Shown piece by piece: positions 8,454 through 17,032 of a stretch of DNA of 46,665 bases. This stretch comes from an uncultured Mycoplasmatota bacterium (GTDB lineage: Bacteria > Bacillota_I > Bacilli_A > RF39 > UBA660). The notes beneath the pieces were generated by a model. It searched no databases. It had not been told where the DNA came from and worked only from the letters and a program-made list of their open reading frames with translations. The stretch covers positions 69,147 through 115,811 of the forward strand of contig CAMMMH010000001.1 in assembly GCA_946497955.1 (NCBI GenBank), read 5' to 3'. Positions within the stretch are counted from its first letter, which is position 1; each line of letters begins with the position of its first letter. A program made the position numbers and the translations under genes.

Positions 8454-8996
8454 CTATCCCTTAAAAACTTCTATATTGCCGTATTTATAACTATTATTAG
8501 AAACATACTCTACTATTATTCTGTAATATCCTGTCTCAGGTGTCTTAACTGCATTTTTACTATATGCAGGTAGATATGAAATATATTCTCTAAAACTTCT
8601 ACTAAAACTATTATTATCCTTAACAAAATTTTTAAAATTAGATGTTGAATATGTTGTTAAATAAATTTTAGAAACATTATTTACAGTCATAAACGCAGAA
8701 CAATTTTGTTGAGCAGAAGAAACAGTGTATAACGAGCAATCTGATATATCAAGATATCCGGTATTTTTAACATTTGTATAACTAGAATCTGGCAAGCCTT
8801 TCAATGCTATCATCCGAGCCCAATGGGCAATATAAGTAGATTCCACTGTATCATAGTTTTTATATCGTTCATACTCACCTATCAAAGGAAAAAAATTAGT
8901 ATAAAGCAAAGAAAATATACCCATAATAAAAACACCAACAATTAATGTTTCTACTAAAATAAAACCTGTATTATTTATTATTTTTTCCCTTTTCAT
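8454..8996 (-). CDS. Type IV prepilin-like protein (pseudopilin)
   Basis: The N-terminus MKREKIINNTG-FILVETLIVGVFIMGIFSLLY is a prepilin leader with the Gly/Phe cleavage site and Glu at +5, followed by a hydrophobic helix. The mature part (about 170 residues) has three Cys residues (DCSLYTVSSAQQNCSAF), perhaps one disulfide. The start has GAGGGAG eight bases upstream. It is transcribed away from the pilB-like gene and co-transcribed with the next pseudopilin. The major pilin, platform protein and prepilin peptidase are not in this window, so the machine is split or continues elsewhere. Confidence 0.82.
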   Translation of the reverse strand: MKREKIINNTGFILVETLIVGVFIMGIFSLLYTNFFPLIGEYERYKNYDTVESTYIAHWARMIALKGLPDSSYTNVKNTGYLDISDCSLYTVSSAQQNCSAFMTVNNVSKIYLTTYSTSNFKNFVKDNNSFSRSFREYISYLPAYSKNAVKTPETGYYRIIVEYVSNNSYKYGNIEVFKG

Positions 8997-9010
8997 TTTA
9001 AAGCTCCCTC

Positions 9011-9039
9011 TTGTAATTAAGTTATTATTACTATATAAT
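9011..9039 (+). promoter_or_regulatory. Promoter of the pilB/gspE-like gene
   Basis: TTGTAA, 17 bases, TATAAT in the divergent intergenic region, about 45 bases before the predicted start. Confidence 0.6.
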
Positions 9040-9083
9040 ATATTATAGTAGAATAAATTAGGAAAGTAAAGGGGTTGATACTT

Positions 9084-10403
9084 TTGGTAACTTATGATAT
9101 GACAAAAACACCAATAGTTAATGTTGTTGATGATATAATTGCTAACGCTTCAAAAAAAGGAGCTAGTGATATTCATTTTGATCCTAGAGAAGACTCTTTA
9201 ATGGTTAGAATTAGAGTTGATGGAGATTTACAAGATTATACACAAATTCCTAAGATATATGAAAGAAATCTGATAACAAGAATAAAACTTATCGCTAATA
9301 TGAATATAACTGAAAGTAGATTACCACAAGATGGTTCAATAAAAGGTAATATAAAAGGACTTAACCTTGAAACTCGTGTATCTACCCTACCTACTAACGA
9401 AGGCGAGAAATGTGTTATTCGTATTCTAGATTATACTAGAAGCTTACAAGGAATTGACGCTTTAGGATTTAATGAAGATAACTTTAAAAAACTTAAGAAA
9501 ATGATCGCTGAACCTAATGGGATTATTTTAATAACAGGAGCGACTGGTTCTGGTAAAAGTACTACAGTTTACTCTATTTTACAAGTTTTAAATAAGAAAG
9601 AAACAAATATAATTACAGTAGAAGATCCAATAGAAATGAATCTAGAGGGATTAAACCAAGTACAGGTTAATAGTGAAATAGGACTTGACTTTGCAACTGT
9701 TTTAAGATCTATTTTAAGACAAGACCCTAATGTTATCCTTATTGGTGAAATTCGTGATAGTGAAACAGCTAAAATCGCTGTACGTGCTTCTATTACAGGT
9801 CACTTAGTATTATCTACAATCCATACTAATAACTCTTTAAGTACTATTGAAAGATTACTTGATATGAATGTAGAAAGATATTTGTTATCAAGTGCCTTAT
9901 CAGGTATTATTTCTCAAAAACTTGCTAAGATGGTATGTCCTCATTGTCGGATAAAAGAAAAAACTACTCCATATCAGAAAAAAGTATTTAAACTAGCTTT
10001 AGGTAAAGATGTTGATGAATTATACAATGCTAATCCTAAAGGATGTGATAAATGTAATAAAGGTTATCATGGACGTATTGCAATTCAAGAAGTATTAATG
10101 ATTAATGATGAGATAAGAAATGCCTTAAATGAAGAAAACTTAGAAAAGGATGATTTAAATAAAATGGTTTATACATCAGATGTTATTACAATGCTTCAAG
10201 ACGGGCTTTTAAAAGTATTAGATGGTTCTACAACTTTTGATGAGATATATAAGATAATTGATGTTGATGATGACTTGGATGTTTATTGTAAAATTAGAGG
10301 TATTAATTATAATGAAAACAATAACATTGAAAAAAAGTATGAAGAAACAGAAAATAAAGTTATTGAAATTGAAAATAAAGAAAAAGAGGATGAAATTTTA
10401 TAA
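9084..10403 (+). CDS. Type IV pilus / type II secretion assembly ATPase (PilB/GspE/ComGA family)
   Basis: A cytoplasmic hexameric ATPase that drives pilus or pseudopilus extension. It shows GASDIHFDPRED (N2 domain), Walker A GATGSGKST, the Asp box (ITVEDPIE), Walker B ILIGEIRDSETA, a His box (LSTIHTNN) and a zinc-binding tetracysteine (CPHC...CDKC). It lacks the long N1 domain of GspE, so it is ComGA-sized, but it ends in a 60-residue charged tail rich in Glu, Lys and Asn. The frame opens with TTG at 9075, but the AAAGGGG site touches that codon. TTG at 9084, nine bases after it, is the better start. The pseudopilin genes diverge from it. The 3' end overlaps the convergent PEP-enzyme gene by six bases. 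Confidence 0.9.
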   Translation: MVTYDMTKTPIVNVVDDIIANASKKGASDIHFDPREDSLMVRIRVDGDLQDYTQIPKIYERNLITRIKLIANMNITESRLPQDGSIKGNIKGLNLETRVSTLPTNEGEKCVIRILDYTRSLQGIDALGFNEDNFKKLKKMIAEPNGIILITGATGSGKSTTVYSILQVLNKKETNIITVEDPIEMNLEGLNQVQVNSEIGLDFATVLRSILRQDPNVILIGEIRDSETAKIAVRASITGHLVLSTIHTNNSLSTIERLLDMNVERYLLSSALSGIISQKLAKMVCPHCRIKEKTTPYQKKVFKLALGKDVDELYNANPKGCDKCNKGYHGRIAIQEVLMINDEIRNALNEENLEKDDLNKMVYTSDVITMLQDGLLKVLDGSTTFDEIYKIIDVDDDLDVYCKIRGINYNENNNIEKKYEETENKVIEIENKEKEDEIL

Positions 10404-12164
10404 TAACTTGATTTCTCCTCTTTTGTTTATTTCAATTAAATCTCCATTTTTTAAAACTTTAGTTGCCTTTTTACATCCTACTACACAAGGAACTTTTAAC
10501 TCTCTTGAAATTATAGCAGCATGAGACAAAACACCACCTTCATCAGTAATTATTGCCCTTGCCTTTTTTATAATGTTCATATATTTAGGAGTTGTCATAG
10601 GAGTTACTAGTATATCTCCTTCTTTAAATTTTCTTAAATCAGTATCATTAAATACTTTAGATACTTTTCCTTTAATATTATCATTTATTGGATATGTTAT
10701 CTGCCCTTTTAAATCATTAATATTTACTTCTTCTAAATAGATGTTATGTTCTTTAAAGAAAGCATCGTAATTATCAGAAGTATATAAATTACCATTATAA
10801 TAAATATAGCCCTTTTTTCTTTTTTCTATAGTATCTTTATCTGGGATTTTATTAGACATAAGTTCATCTAAAGTTATAAAATCTATATCATGATACTCTT
10901 TATTTTTTAATAGTATATAATCAACAGCTTTATAAATAATATAATCATACTTTTCTCTAAATTCAATAAGTATTTCTTTTATTCTTGGACTTACATTTTT
11001 AAATTTACCTGCTATTTGTCCTAAACTAGTAAATGGATATATATCAATTAATTTTGCGATATACTTTTTATAATCAATATCTAAATTATTATCAATAACA
11101 TTATTTAAATAATTAATATCTTCTAATACTAAATTATACATAGCTTCTGTTTTAGCATAGTCTTTATCTAAGTAATAATACATAGGACCTGGATGTTCTT
11201 CTAAATCAACATTATTATAATATACATCTACGACATTATCTTTTTTATTATAAACAAATAAAGGCTTAAAATAGTATAAATTTCTAGTTAGTCTTTTAAT
11301 TCCTTCATATTCTCCTTTATAATATATTTCTATATCTATAATAGATTTTTGTCTCGTAATAGATAAAGTAAATGGTTTAGGTAAAGGAGTAACTGATGTT
11401 ATAGGACGAGCTTGAAGAATATAACATTTATTATCCTTTATTGCATACTCTATATCCATTGGTTTACTATATAACTTCTCTATTTTTAAAGCTTCATCCA
11501 TTATATTATTAACTATATTATTTCTTAACTTAATAGGCCCTTCAGCAAAGTCTATTTTTTTTGTTTCTTTTCTAATTAAATACTTAGTTGGTGTAACTTT
11601 TCCTGAAACTAACTTTTCACACAATCCTTCTACTATTTCAACAATACTATAATTATTAGTATCACTAGTAGGATCTATTGTAAATATAACTCCTGAATAA
11701 TCTGGTAATATCATAGTTTGAATTATTACATTCATACCATATAAATCAAAATTACTACCATAATCAATAACATTATTATTATAAAGAGAACACCAACATT
11801 TTTTTATATTATTAAATATATCTTCTTTATCTACATTTAAAAAAGATTCAAATTGTCCTGCATAAGACTTAGCTATTCCATCTTCCTCAAGAGAAGAAGA
11901 CCTAACTGCAAATTTAGTATTATTTAGTAATGGCAATTCTCTATCTATTTTGACTTCTAATTCTTTATTTATATCCTGCTTCATAATTAGTTCTTTAATG
12001 CTTTGATATTTCTTTTCTAAACTTAGATCTCTTATAGTTGTATAAATTTTATTAGCTTTCAAAAACATTATATAGTCATCTTTGGTTATTATAAAAAAGT
12101 TAGGGACTAAAATATTATTATCCTGCAAAAATACTAATGAACTTGCTTTACCACCATAAAACAT
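10398..12164 (-). CDS. PEP-synthase/rifampicin-phosphotransferase-like enzyme
   Basis: The N-terminal ~265 residues are a pyruvate-phosphate-dikinase ATP-grasp domain (FAVRSSSLEEDGIAKSYAG; GVIFTIDPTS; IEYAIKDNKCYILQARPIT). A middle region of ~220 residues has no motif I recognise. Residues ~495-588 form the swivelling phosphohistidine domain, with GGVLSHAAIISRELKVPCVV carrying the catalytic His. There is no PEP/pyruvate-binding TIM barrel. ATP-grasp, insert, terminal His-domain is the order of rifampicin phosphotransferase (Rph, about 865 residues), but the insert here is much shorter. The enzyme should therefore transfer the beta-phosphate of ATP to a small molecule I cannot name. Start is ATG after AAAGGA. 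Rifampicin resistance should not be assumed. Confidence 0.75.
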   Translation of the reverse strand: MFYGGKASSLVFLQDNNILVPNFFIITKDDYIMFLKANKIYTTIRDLSLEKKYQSIKELIMKQDINKELEVKIDRELPLLNNTKFAVRSSSLEEDGIAKSYAGQFESFLNVDKEDIFNNIKKCWCSLYNNNVIDYGSNFDLYGMNVIIQTMILPDYSGVIFTIDPTSDTNNYSIVEIVEGLCEKLVSGKVTPTKYLIRKETKKIDFAEGPIKLRNNIVNNIMDEALKIEKLYSKPMDIEYAIKDNKCYILQARPITSVTPLPKPFTLSITRQKSIIDIEIYYKGEYEGIKRLTRNLYYFKPLFVYNKKDNVVDVYYNNVDLEEHPGPMYYYLDKDYAKTEAMYNLVLEDINYLNNVIDNNLDIDYKKYIAKLIDIYPFTSLGQIAGKFKNVSPRIKEILIEFREKYDYIIYKAVDYILLKNKEYHDIDFITLDELMSNKIPDKDTIEKRKKGYIYYNGNLYTSDNYDAFFKEHNIYLEEVNINDLKGQITYPINDNIKGKVSKVFNDTDLRKFKEGDILVTPMTTPKYMNIIKKARAIITDEGGVLSHAAIISRELKVPCVVGCKKATKVLKNGDLIEINKRGEIKLL

Positions 12165-12193
12165 AATAATTATTCCTTTCGTAGCAATACTTT

Positions 12194-12520
12194 TTACTTA
12201 TTTTTTTTCAATTCTCTACTCATACCCATTACCTTGACATAACTAATGACACTAATTATTATCATGCCTATATTAAGAATAAGGACTAAGATTGCAAACA
12301 AGTTAAAGTCTGTAAGACCATTAATAAGGCTTTCTGATTCATTTTCTACCACTACATTACGGCTTCCAAAATAACTTAAAGTAAGTATTAATGTAATAAG
12401 AAAATAAATGGTTGAAAATATACCTAACTTAATCTTTTTTAATCTAAAAAACTTATATGCACAAACTGCTTCTATAGCCATAAATAAAAATATAACTACT
12501 AAAAATAAATAATTACCCAT
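12194..12520 (-). CDS. Small membrane protein, unknown function
   Basis: 108 residues with three clear hydrophobic segments (about 3-22, 32-50 and 70-93) and a basic C-terminus (SRELKKNK). No family is recognised. A strong AGGAGG lies seven bases before the ATG. It follows lactate dehydrogenase after 12 bases and precedes the PEP enzyme by about 30, so it may be co-transcribed with both. Confidence 0.65.
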   Translation of the reverse strand: MGNYLFLVVIFLFMAIEAVCAYKFFRLKKIKLGIFSTIYFLITLILTLSYFGSRNVVVENESESLINGLTDFNLFAILVLILNIGMIIISVISYVKVMGMSRELKKNK

Positions 12521-12532
12521 AATTAATACCTC

Positions 12533-13447
12533 CTAATACAATTCTTTTGGTAATATTTTATCAAGTGCTTCACTAATTACTTCACTGCTTTCTTCTAATT
12601 TTTCTTCTTCATCACTAGTTAATTTTATATTAATAACTTTCTCTATTCCATTTTTACCTATAATACATGGAGTTGAAAGGTATACATCATAAGTTGTATT
12701 ATAATTTGATACTGGATATACTTTCTTTAAGTCATTTAGAATACATAAAGTAAGTTCTAAAAGACATGAAGCTACTCCATCACTAGTATAACCTTTATGT
12801 TTAACAATAACTCCACCCATATGCCGTGTTTCATACTCAAGTTCTTCTTTTTCATCAGTAGATAAAAATCTATTTAAGTTTTCTAATCCTATATTAGCAT
12901 TACTCCAAGCAACAAACTGACTATTACCATGTTCTCCTAAAACATAGACATTTATATCGTTAGGTTTAACTTTAATTTTTTTACTAATCAGCGACTTTAA
13001 TCTTGCTGTATCTAACATTGTTCCAGTACCTATTACTTTATTATAAGGATAATCTGTATAATGAGCGATTAACTCTGTTATAACATCTAAGGGATTACAA
13101 GCGACTAAACCAATACCTTTAAAAGATGTATCTCTTAACTTATTAGTAATATCAACTACTATCTCATTTGCTTTATCTAAATCACTTATTCTATCCTTTG
13201 TAGACTGGGGAACACCTGCGGTTATAACAACTATATCAGCATTATCACAGTCACTATAATCACCAATTTTTAAACTGATATTGCTATTTCTATAGACTAA
13301 AGATTGTTCTAAATCAAGTATTTCACCTTCAAGCCTCTCTTCATCTTCATCAATTAAACTTATATCAACATTTATATCAGTCATACATAGTTTTTTTAAG
13401 TACGCAAGTCCTACATTACCACAACCTATAATAACAATACTCTTCAT
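12533..13447 (-). CDS. ldh: L-lactate dehydrogenase (lactate/malate dehydrogenase family)
   Basis: Reduces pyruvate to L-lactate with NADH at the end of fermentation. The N-terminal Rossmann fold starts at once (IVIIGCGNVGLAYLKKL, then SLIDEDEERLEGEILDL). AGVPQ matches the lactate-type specificity loop (Gln where malate dehydrogenases have Arg). GTMLDTARLKSLI supplies the substrate Arg, and VLGEHGNSQFVAW the catalytic His. The frame extends 25 codons upstream, but those codons run through the terminator hairpin of the gene behind it. GAAGGA stands nine bases before the ATG at 13447, so I start there (MKSIVIIGCG). The family includes malate and other 2-hydroxyacid dehydrogenases, so the substrate is inferred. 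Confidence 0.85.
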   Translation of the reverse strand: MKSIVIIGCGNVGLAYLKKLCMTDINVDISLIDEDEERLEGEILDLEQSLVYRNSNISLKIGDYSDCDNADIVVITAGVPQSTKDRISDLDKANEIVVDITNKLRDTSFKGIGLVACNPLDVITELIAHYTDYPYNKVIGTGTMLDTARLKSLISKKIKVKPNDINVYVLGEHGNSQFVAWSNANIGLENLNRFLSTDEKEELEYETRHMGGVIVKHKGYTSDGVASCLLELTLCILNDLKKVYPVSNYNTTYDVYLSTPCIIGKNGIEKVINIKLTSDEEEKLEESSEVISEALDKILPKELY

Positions 13448-13495
13448 CTTCATCAATCCTTCTATAATTAGTCTATCACAGTTTTTAATAATTAT

Positions 13496-13527
13496 AAAGA
13501 AAAAAGACGAATGTAAATTCATCTTTT
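13496..13527 (-). terminator. Terminator of the second DUF4143 ATPase gene
   Basis: AAAAGATGAA and TTCGTCTTTT pair (10 bp with one G-U) around a 6-base loop and are followed by T residues. It lies six bases after the ATPase stop and upstream of the lactate dehydrogenase start chosen here. Confidence 0.75.
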
Positions 13528-13532
13528 GGGAT

Positions 13533-14726
13533 TTATTTTTCTAATAGCCACTCTATTATATTCTTATGTATAATTCCATTCCTTGACAAATCTTCTTTAT
13601 CTAAAGAAAGAACATACTTAGGTACATCATCATTTAATTCTTCAAAAGCACAGAATTCTCTTTCAATTACTTTATCACTATCTAATAAGTAAGCTACTTG
13701 AATATACATTTTTTCATCAGTTTTATTGGCAATAAAATCTATCTCTCCTTTTTTAGTTTTTCCTATATATACATCATATCCTCTTTCTAATAATTCATTA
13801 TATACAACATTCTCAATAGCAAAACTTTTATTTATCTCAAAGTTATTATTCTTTATCTGTGCTATTCCTAAATCAGTCATATAATACTTATTTAAAGTTT
13901 TTAATATTGCCTTACCGTGAATATCATATCTATAAATTTTATTAATTATTAAAGCTTTACATAAAGCATCTAAATAATTATATAAAGTTTCAGTAGAAAC
14001 ACTTCTTCCTTCAGTTTTTAAAAACTTTATAACATTATCAGCAGAAAATTCTCTTCCTGTTGTATCAACAACATATTGTAATAACAAATTAAATAAAACT
14101 ATGTCTTTAAGTCCTAGTCGTTCTACTACATCCCTTAGAATAATAGAATCAAAAACACTATGAAGATAATCTTTTATATTGACTTCATCAGTAAACTGAA
14201 CTCTATTTGGTAGTCCTCCCCACTTTACGAAATCCCAAAATGTTTCTTCACTTTTAGGATTTTTTGAAGATAGTTCAGTAAATTCTTTATAACTCAAAGG
14301 ATAAATATTAAATAGAACATACCTTCCGGATAAAACAGTAGAAAGTTCCTTTGATAAAAGCTTACTATTAGAACCAGTTATAAAAATACTTATATTAGAA
14401 AGAGATGCTCTTAGTGAGTTCACAACTGTCTCAAATTTTTCAACTCTTTGTATCTCATCTAAAAATACATAATAAATTTTATCATCTTTAATATTATCTT
14501 TAATATATTTATTTAACTTTTTATAGTCTTGTAATTCTTCATATTCTACAAGTTCAAAATTAACATATATAATATGGTCTTCATTAATACCTTTATCTTT
14601 TATTTCTTCTACTATCTGATTAAGAATAACAGATTTACCACACCTTCTTATTCCTACTAATATTTTCACTAAATTAGAATCATAAAATCCTCTAATTCTT
14701 GACAAATAAGCTTCTCTTTTTAACAT
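13533..14726 (-). CDS. AAA-type ATPase with DUF4143 domain (second, distinct copy)
   Basis: Walker A GIRRCGKS, Walker B YYVFLDEIQRV, sensor FITGSNSKLLS, then LSGRYVLFNIYPLSYKEF, all hallmarks of the archaeal-type ATPase/DUF4143 family. A winged-helix region (NVIKFLKTEGRSVSTETLYNYLDAL) and a C-terminal nuclease-like core (GKTKKGEIDFIANK...MYIQVAYLL) follow. Function is unsettled for the family. A GTG at 14735 opens the frame, but AGGTG stands six bases before the ATG at 14726 (MLKREAYLSRIR). The gene has its own promoter, a palindrome just upstream and its own terminator, so it behaves as an independent single-gene unit between lactate dehydrogenase and the ABC exporter. Confidence 0.85.
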   Translation of the reverse strand: MLKREAYLSRIRGFYDSNLVKILVGIRRCGKSVILNQIVEEIKDKGINEDHIIYVNFELVEYEELQDYKKLNKYIKDNIKDDKIYYVFLDEIQRVEKFETVVNSLRASLSNISIFITGSNSKLLSKELSTVLSGRYVLFNIYPLSYKEFTELSSKNPKSEETFWDFVKWGGLPNRVQFTDEVNIKDYLHSVFDSIILRDVVERLGLKDIVLFNLLLQYVVDTTGREFSADNVIKFLKTEGRSVSTETLYNYLDALCKALIINKIYRYDIHGKAILKTLNKYYMTDLGIAQIKNNNFEINKSFAIENVVYNELLERGYDVYIGKTKKGEIDFIANKTDEKMYIQVAYLLDSDKVIEREFCAFEELNDDVPKYVLSLDKEDLSRNGIIHKNIIEWLLEK

Positions 14727-14743
14727 TTTTATCACCTATTTTT

Positions 14744-14772
14744 ATTTTATATTTATATAATACTTTTGTCAA
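14744..14772 (-). promoter_or_regulatory. Promoter of the second DUF4143 ATPase
   Basis: TTGACA, 17 bases, TAAAAT on the minus strand, about 20 bases before the start codon. Confidence 0.75.
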
Positions 14773-14796
14773 GTTGTTTCGTTAAAACGAAATAAC
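14773..14796 (-). promoter_or_regulatory. Palindrome next to the -35 box (candidate operator or hairpin)
   Basis: TTTCGTTaaAACGAAA is a perfect 16-bp palindrome. It extends to 11-bp arms with one mismatch and touches the -35 box. It also lies just past the ABC permease stop, but no T-run follows on the minus strand, so an operator is as likely as a terminator. Confidence 0.5.
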
Positions 14797-14808
14797 TTTT
14801 TAAAGCAG

Positions 14809-16125
14809 TTATACATCTTTACTCTTAAAAGCTTTAAAGAACTTACTCCATACTTTTTCATTAGAATAATTAAGTATTCCTACTTTATATACTCTAATAC
14901 CAAAATGTAATATTAAATAGATAAAGATAATAAGTACTACAATAGATATAACTATATCTATTAAACCTATCTCTCCCATCATATAAAGACTAGGACTAAC
15001 AAATGATGATAAGAATGGTACATATGAAAGTATTCTAATAAGAAGTGAACCATTAAACATACCTGCCATCATTGCCAAGTAATATCCACCTAAAGAAAGG
15101 AATACTAATGGTGTTTGTAACTGTGAAAAGTCTTCCATATTAACAGTCATAGAGGCTAGGATTCCTGCTACTATTGAATATGCTAAGAATGATAATACTA
15201 TTAATACTAATGTTAAAGGTATTACGTACATTAATTTTTCTACAAAACCTGATGCTACTAAACTATCAAAGATAGATGTAACTTCACTAGGTAAAGCCAT
15301 TCCACTACTAAGCATATTTGTACTTATTAATAGGCCAATAACAGCATAAATTACTAGAAGTAAGCCTTGGACAATAACAAAGATATTACTAGCAAGTATC
15401 TTAGACATTAAATGTTGTTTAGGAGAAACATTAGATATAATTATCTCCATACTGCGAGTTGTTTTCTCTTCACATATTTCTCCTCCTACCATTTGTATTA
15501 AAACCATAGTTAACATGAAGAATGGTAAAATGATTGTAGGAAAGACACTACTCATAATAAGTCCCATATTTTCATCTACATTATCACTTTCATTAAGAAC
15601 TACTCTATCTATAGTAACAGGACTAGAGATATTATTTAATGTAGTAGCATCTATATTATTAATAGTCATACCAATAGTAGTCTTAGTAGAATTTAAACTC
15701 TGAGATAATACTTGATAAGTTAAAGTATCTATTTTCTTATTAGAAGTAACTTTAGCTTTCAAGTATTCTGTACCATCACTATTTAATTCTACTAATATCT
15801 CATCATCTTTTAGATTATCTTTCAATTCATCAACATCTTTTTCACTCTTTTTAACTGTTACTTTTACATCTTCTTCATCAGAGTTTATTGTACTTGAATA
15901 ACTTTCTATATTCTTTTCAAACAAAGAATAACTATTAGTATCATTATCTATAACAATTATATTAGTTTTACTATCAAAATCTCCTCCAAAGAAAGAGACA
16001 ATAGAGTTAATATTTAAAAGAAGAATTATCGCTACGGCAAGAATTATATTAGTAATAACAAACCATTTAGTTTTAAACTTCTTTCTTAGACTAACTTTAG
16101 TTAAATAAAGGAATTTTCTATTCAT
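14809..16125 (-). CDS. ABC-2 type permease, NatB/YhaP-like
   Basis: Membrane half of an ABC exporter. It has an N-terminal helix (WFVITNIILAVAIILLL), then a ~150-residue extracellular domain rich in Asp, Ser and Lys. Five further helices start near residue 185 (LPFFMLTMVLIQMVGGEICEEKTTRSMEIIISNVSPKQHL, the ABC-2 signature, then LMSKILASNIFVI). The small Ala/Gly loop AGILASMTVNMEDFSQLQTP is typical of the NatB/sodium-efflux subgroup. Its start overlaps the ATPase gene by eight bases, so the two are translationally coupled. The real cargo (Na+, peptide antibiotics, other) is unknown. Confidence 0.85.
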   Translation of the reverse strand: MNRKFLYLTKVSLRKKFKTKWFVITNIILAVAIILLLNINSIVSFFGGDFDSKTNIIVIDNDTNSYSLFEKNIESYSSTINSDEEDVKVTVKKSEKDVDELKDNLKDDEILVELNSDGTEYLKAKVTSNKKIDTLTYQVLSQSLNSTKTTIGMTINNIDATTLNNISSPVTIDRVVLNESDNVDENMGLIMSSVFPTIILPFFMLTMVLIQMVGGEICEEKTTRSMEIIISNVSPKQHLMSKILASNIFVIVQGLLLVIYAVIGLLISTNMLSSGMALPSEVTSIFDSLVASGFVEKLMYVIPLTLVLIVLSFLAYSIVAGILASMTVNMEDFSQLQTPLVFLSLGGYYLAMMAGMFNGSLLIRILSYVPFLSSFVSPSLYMMGEIGLIDIVISIVVLIIFIYLILHFGIRVYKVGILNYSNEKVWSKFFKAFKSKDV

Positions 16126-17014
16126 GGATACCCCCTACTTTCGCAATAAATATTTCATTAAGTGTAGGTTCTACTACATCATACTTAGTAATATTAGAGT
16201 TTTTAACTAAAGCAAATATTTTAGGAGCAACCGTTTTATCTTCTACCTTAACTTCTATTTCTCCTCTTACTTTAGAAATGCTTATTACACCTTTAACTTT
16301 CTTTATTTTATCAAGAGGTAAATCATCTCCTCTTAACATAATATTTTTAATACCAAAGTCTTCTTTAATATCTTTTAACATTCCACTTACAACAGGGTGT
16401 CCTTTTACAAGAATAACTAACTTTTCACAAAAGTCTTCAATATATTCCATTTGATGAGATGAAAAGATAATAGATGTTCCTTCTTTTTGTAAATCATATA
16501 TAGCATCTTTCATCATCTTAACATTAATAGGATCAAGTCCTGTAAAAGGTTCATCTAATATTAATAGTTTAGGATGATTAATGATTGCAGAAATAAACTG
16601 AATCTTTTGTTGATTACCTTTAGACAATTCTTTAATCTTTCTATTTTTATAACTAGAAATAGAAAACTTCTCTAACCATTTATCAATATCTTTTTCAATA
16701 GTTCTCTCATCTAGTCCTTTTAAAACTCCATAAAAGGTAAGTTGTTCTAAGACTGTAAGTTTCGTAAGTAAGCTTCTCTCTTCTGTAACAAAACCAATCT
16801 TATCAGTTAAGTTATAATCTATTTTTTTACCATCAAGTAAAACTTCCCCACTACTCGCTTCAATTAAGCCCATAATAATTCTAAAAGTAGTAGTTTTACC
16901 AGCTCCATTCTCACCAAGTAAACCAAAGATTTCTCCATCATTAACAGTAAAGGACAGATCATTAACTGCCCTATTATTTCCATAATATTTTGTAATATGT
17001 TTAACTTCAAGCAT
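16118..17014 (-). CDS. ABC transporter ATP-binding protein, NatA-like
   Basis: Energises the NatB-like permease. Walker A GLLGENGAGKTT, a Q-loop (GFVTEERSLL), signature ELSKGNQQKIQ, Walker B LLILDEPFTGLDP and the switch His in IIFSSHQMEYIE are all present. The C-terminal ~80 residues form the regulatory extension (DUF4162-like) common in this subgroup. Start ATG with AAGGAG eight bases upstream. It is the first gene of the pair and lies just downstream of the rhamnose genes, with no terminator recognised in the short gap. Confidence 0.9.
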   Translation of the reverse strand: MLEVKHITKYYGNNRAVNDLSFTVNDGEIFGLLGENGAGKTTTFRIIMGLIEASSGEVLLDGKKIDYNLTDKIGFVTEERSLLTKLTVLEQLTFYGVLKGLDERTIEKDIDKWLEKFSISSYKNRKIKELSKGNQQKIQFISAIINHPKLLILDEPFTGLDPINVKMMKDAIYDLQKEGTSIIFSSHQMEYIEDFCEKLVILVKGHPVVSGMLKDIKEDFGIKNIMLRGDDLPLDKIKKVKGVISISKVRGEIEVKVEDKTVAPKIFALVKNSNITKYDVVEPTLNEIFIAKVGGIHE

Positions 17015-17032
17015 AGTTGTTCTCCTTAAATA

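Noticed and set aside
13448-13522. N-terminal extension of lactate dehydrogenase
   Set aside because: The extra 25 codons run through the terminator hairpin of the preceding gene, and a ribosome site points to the internal ATG at 13447.
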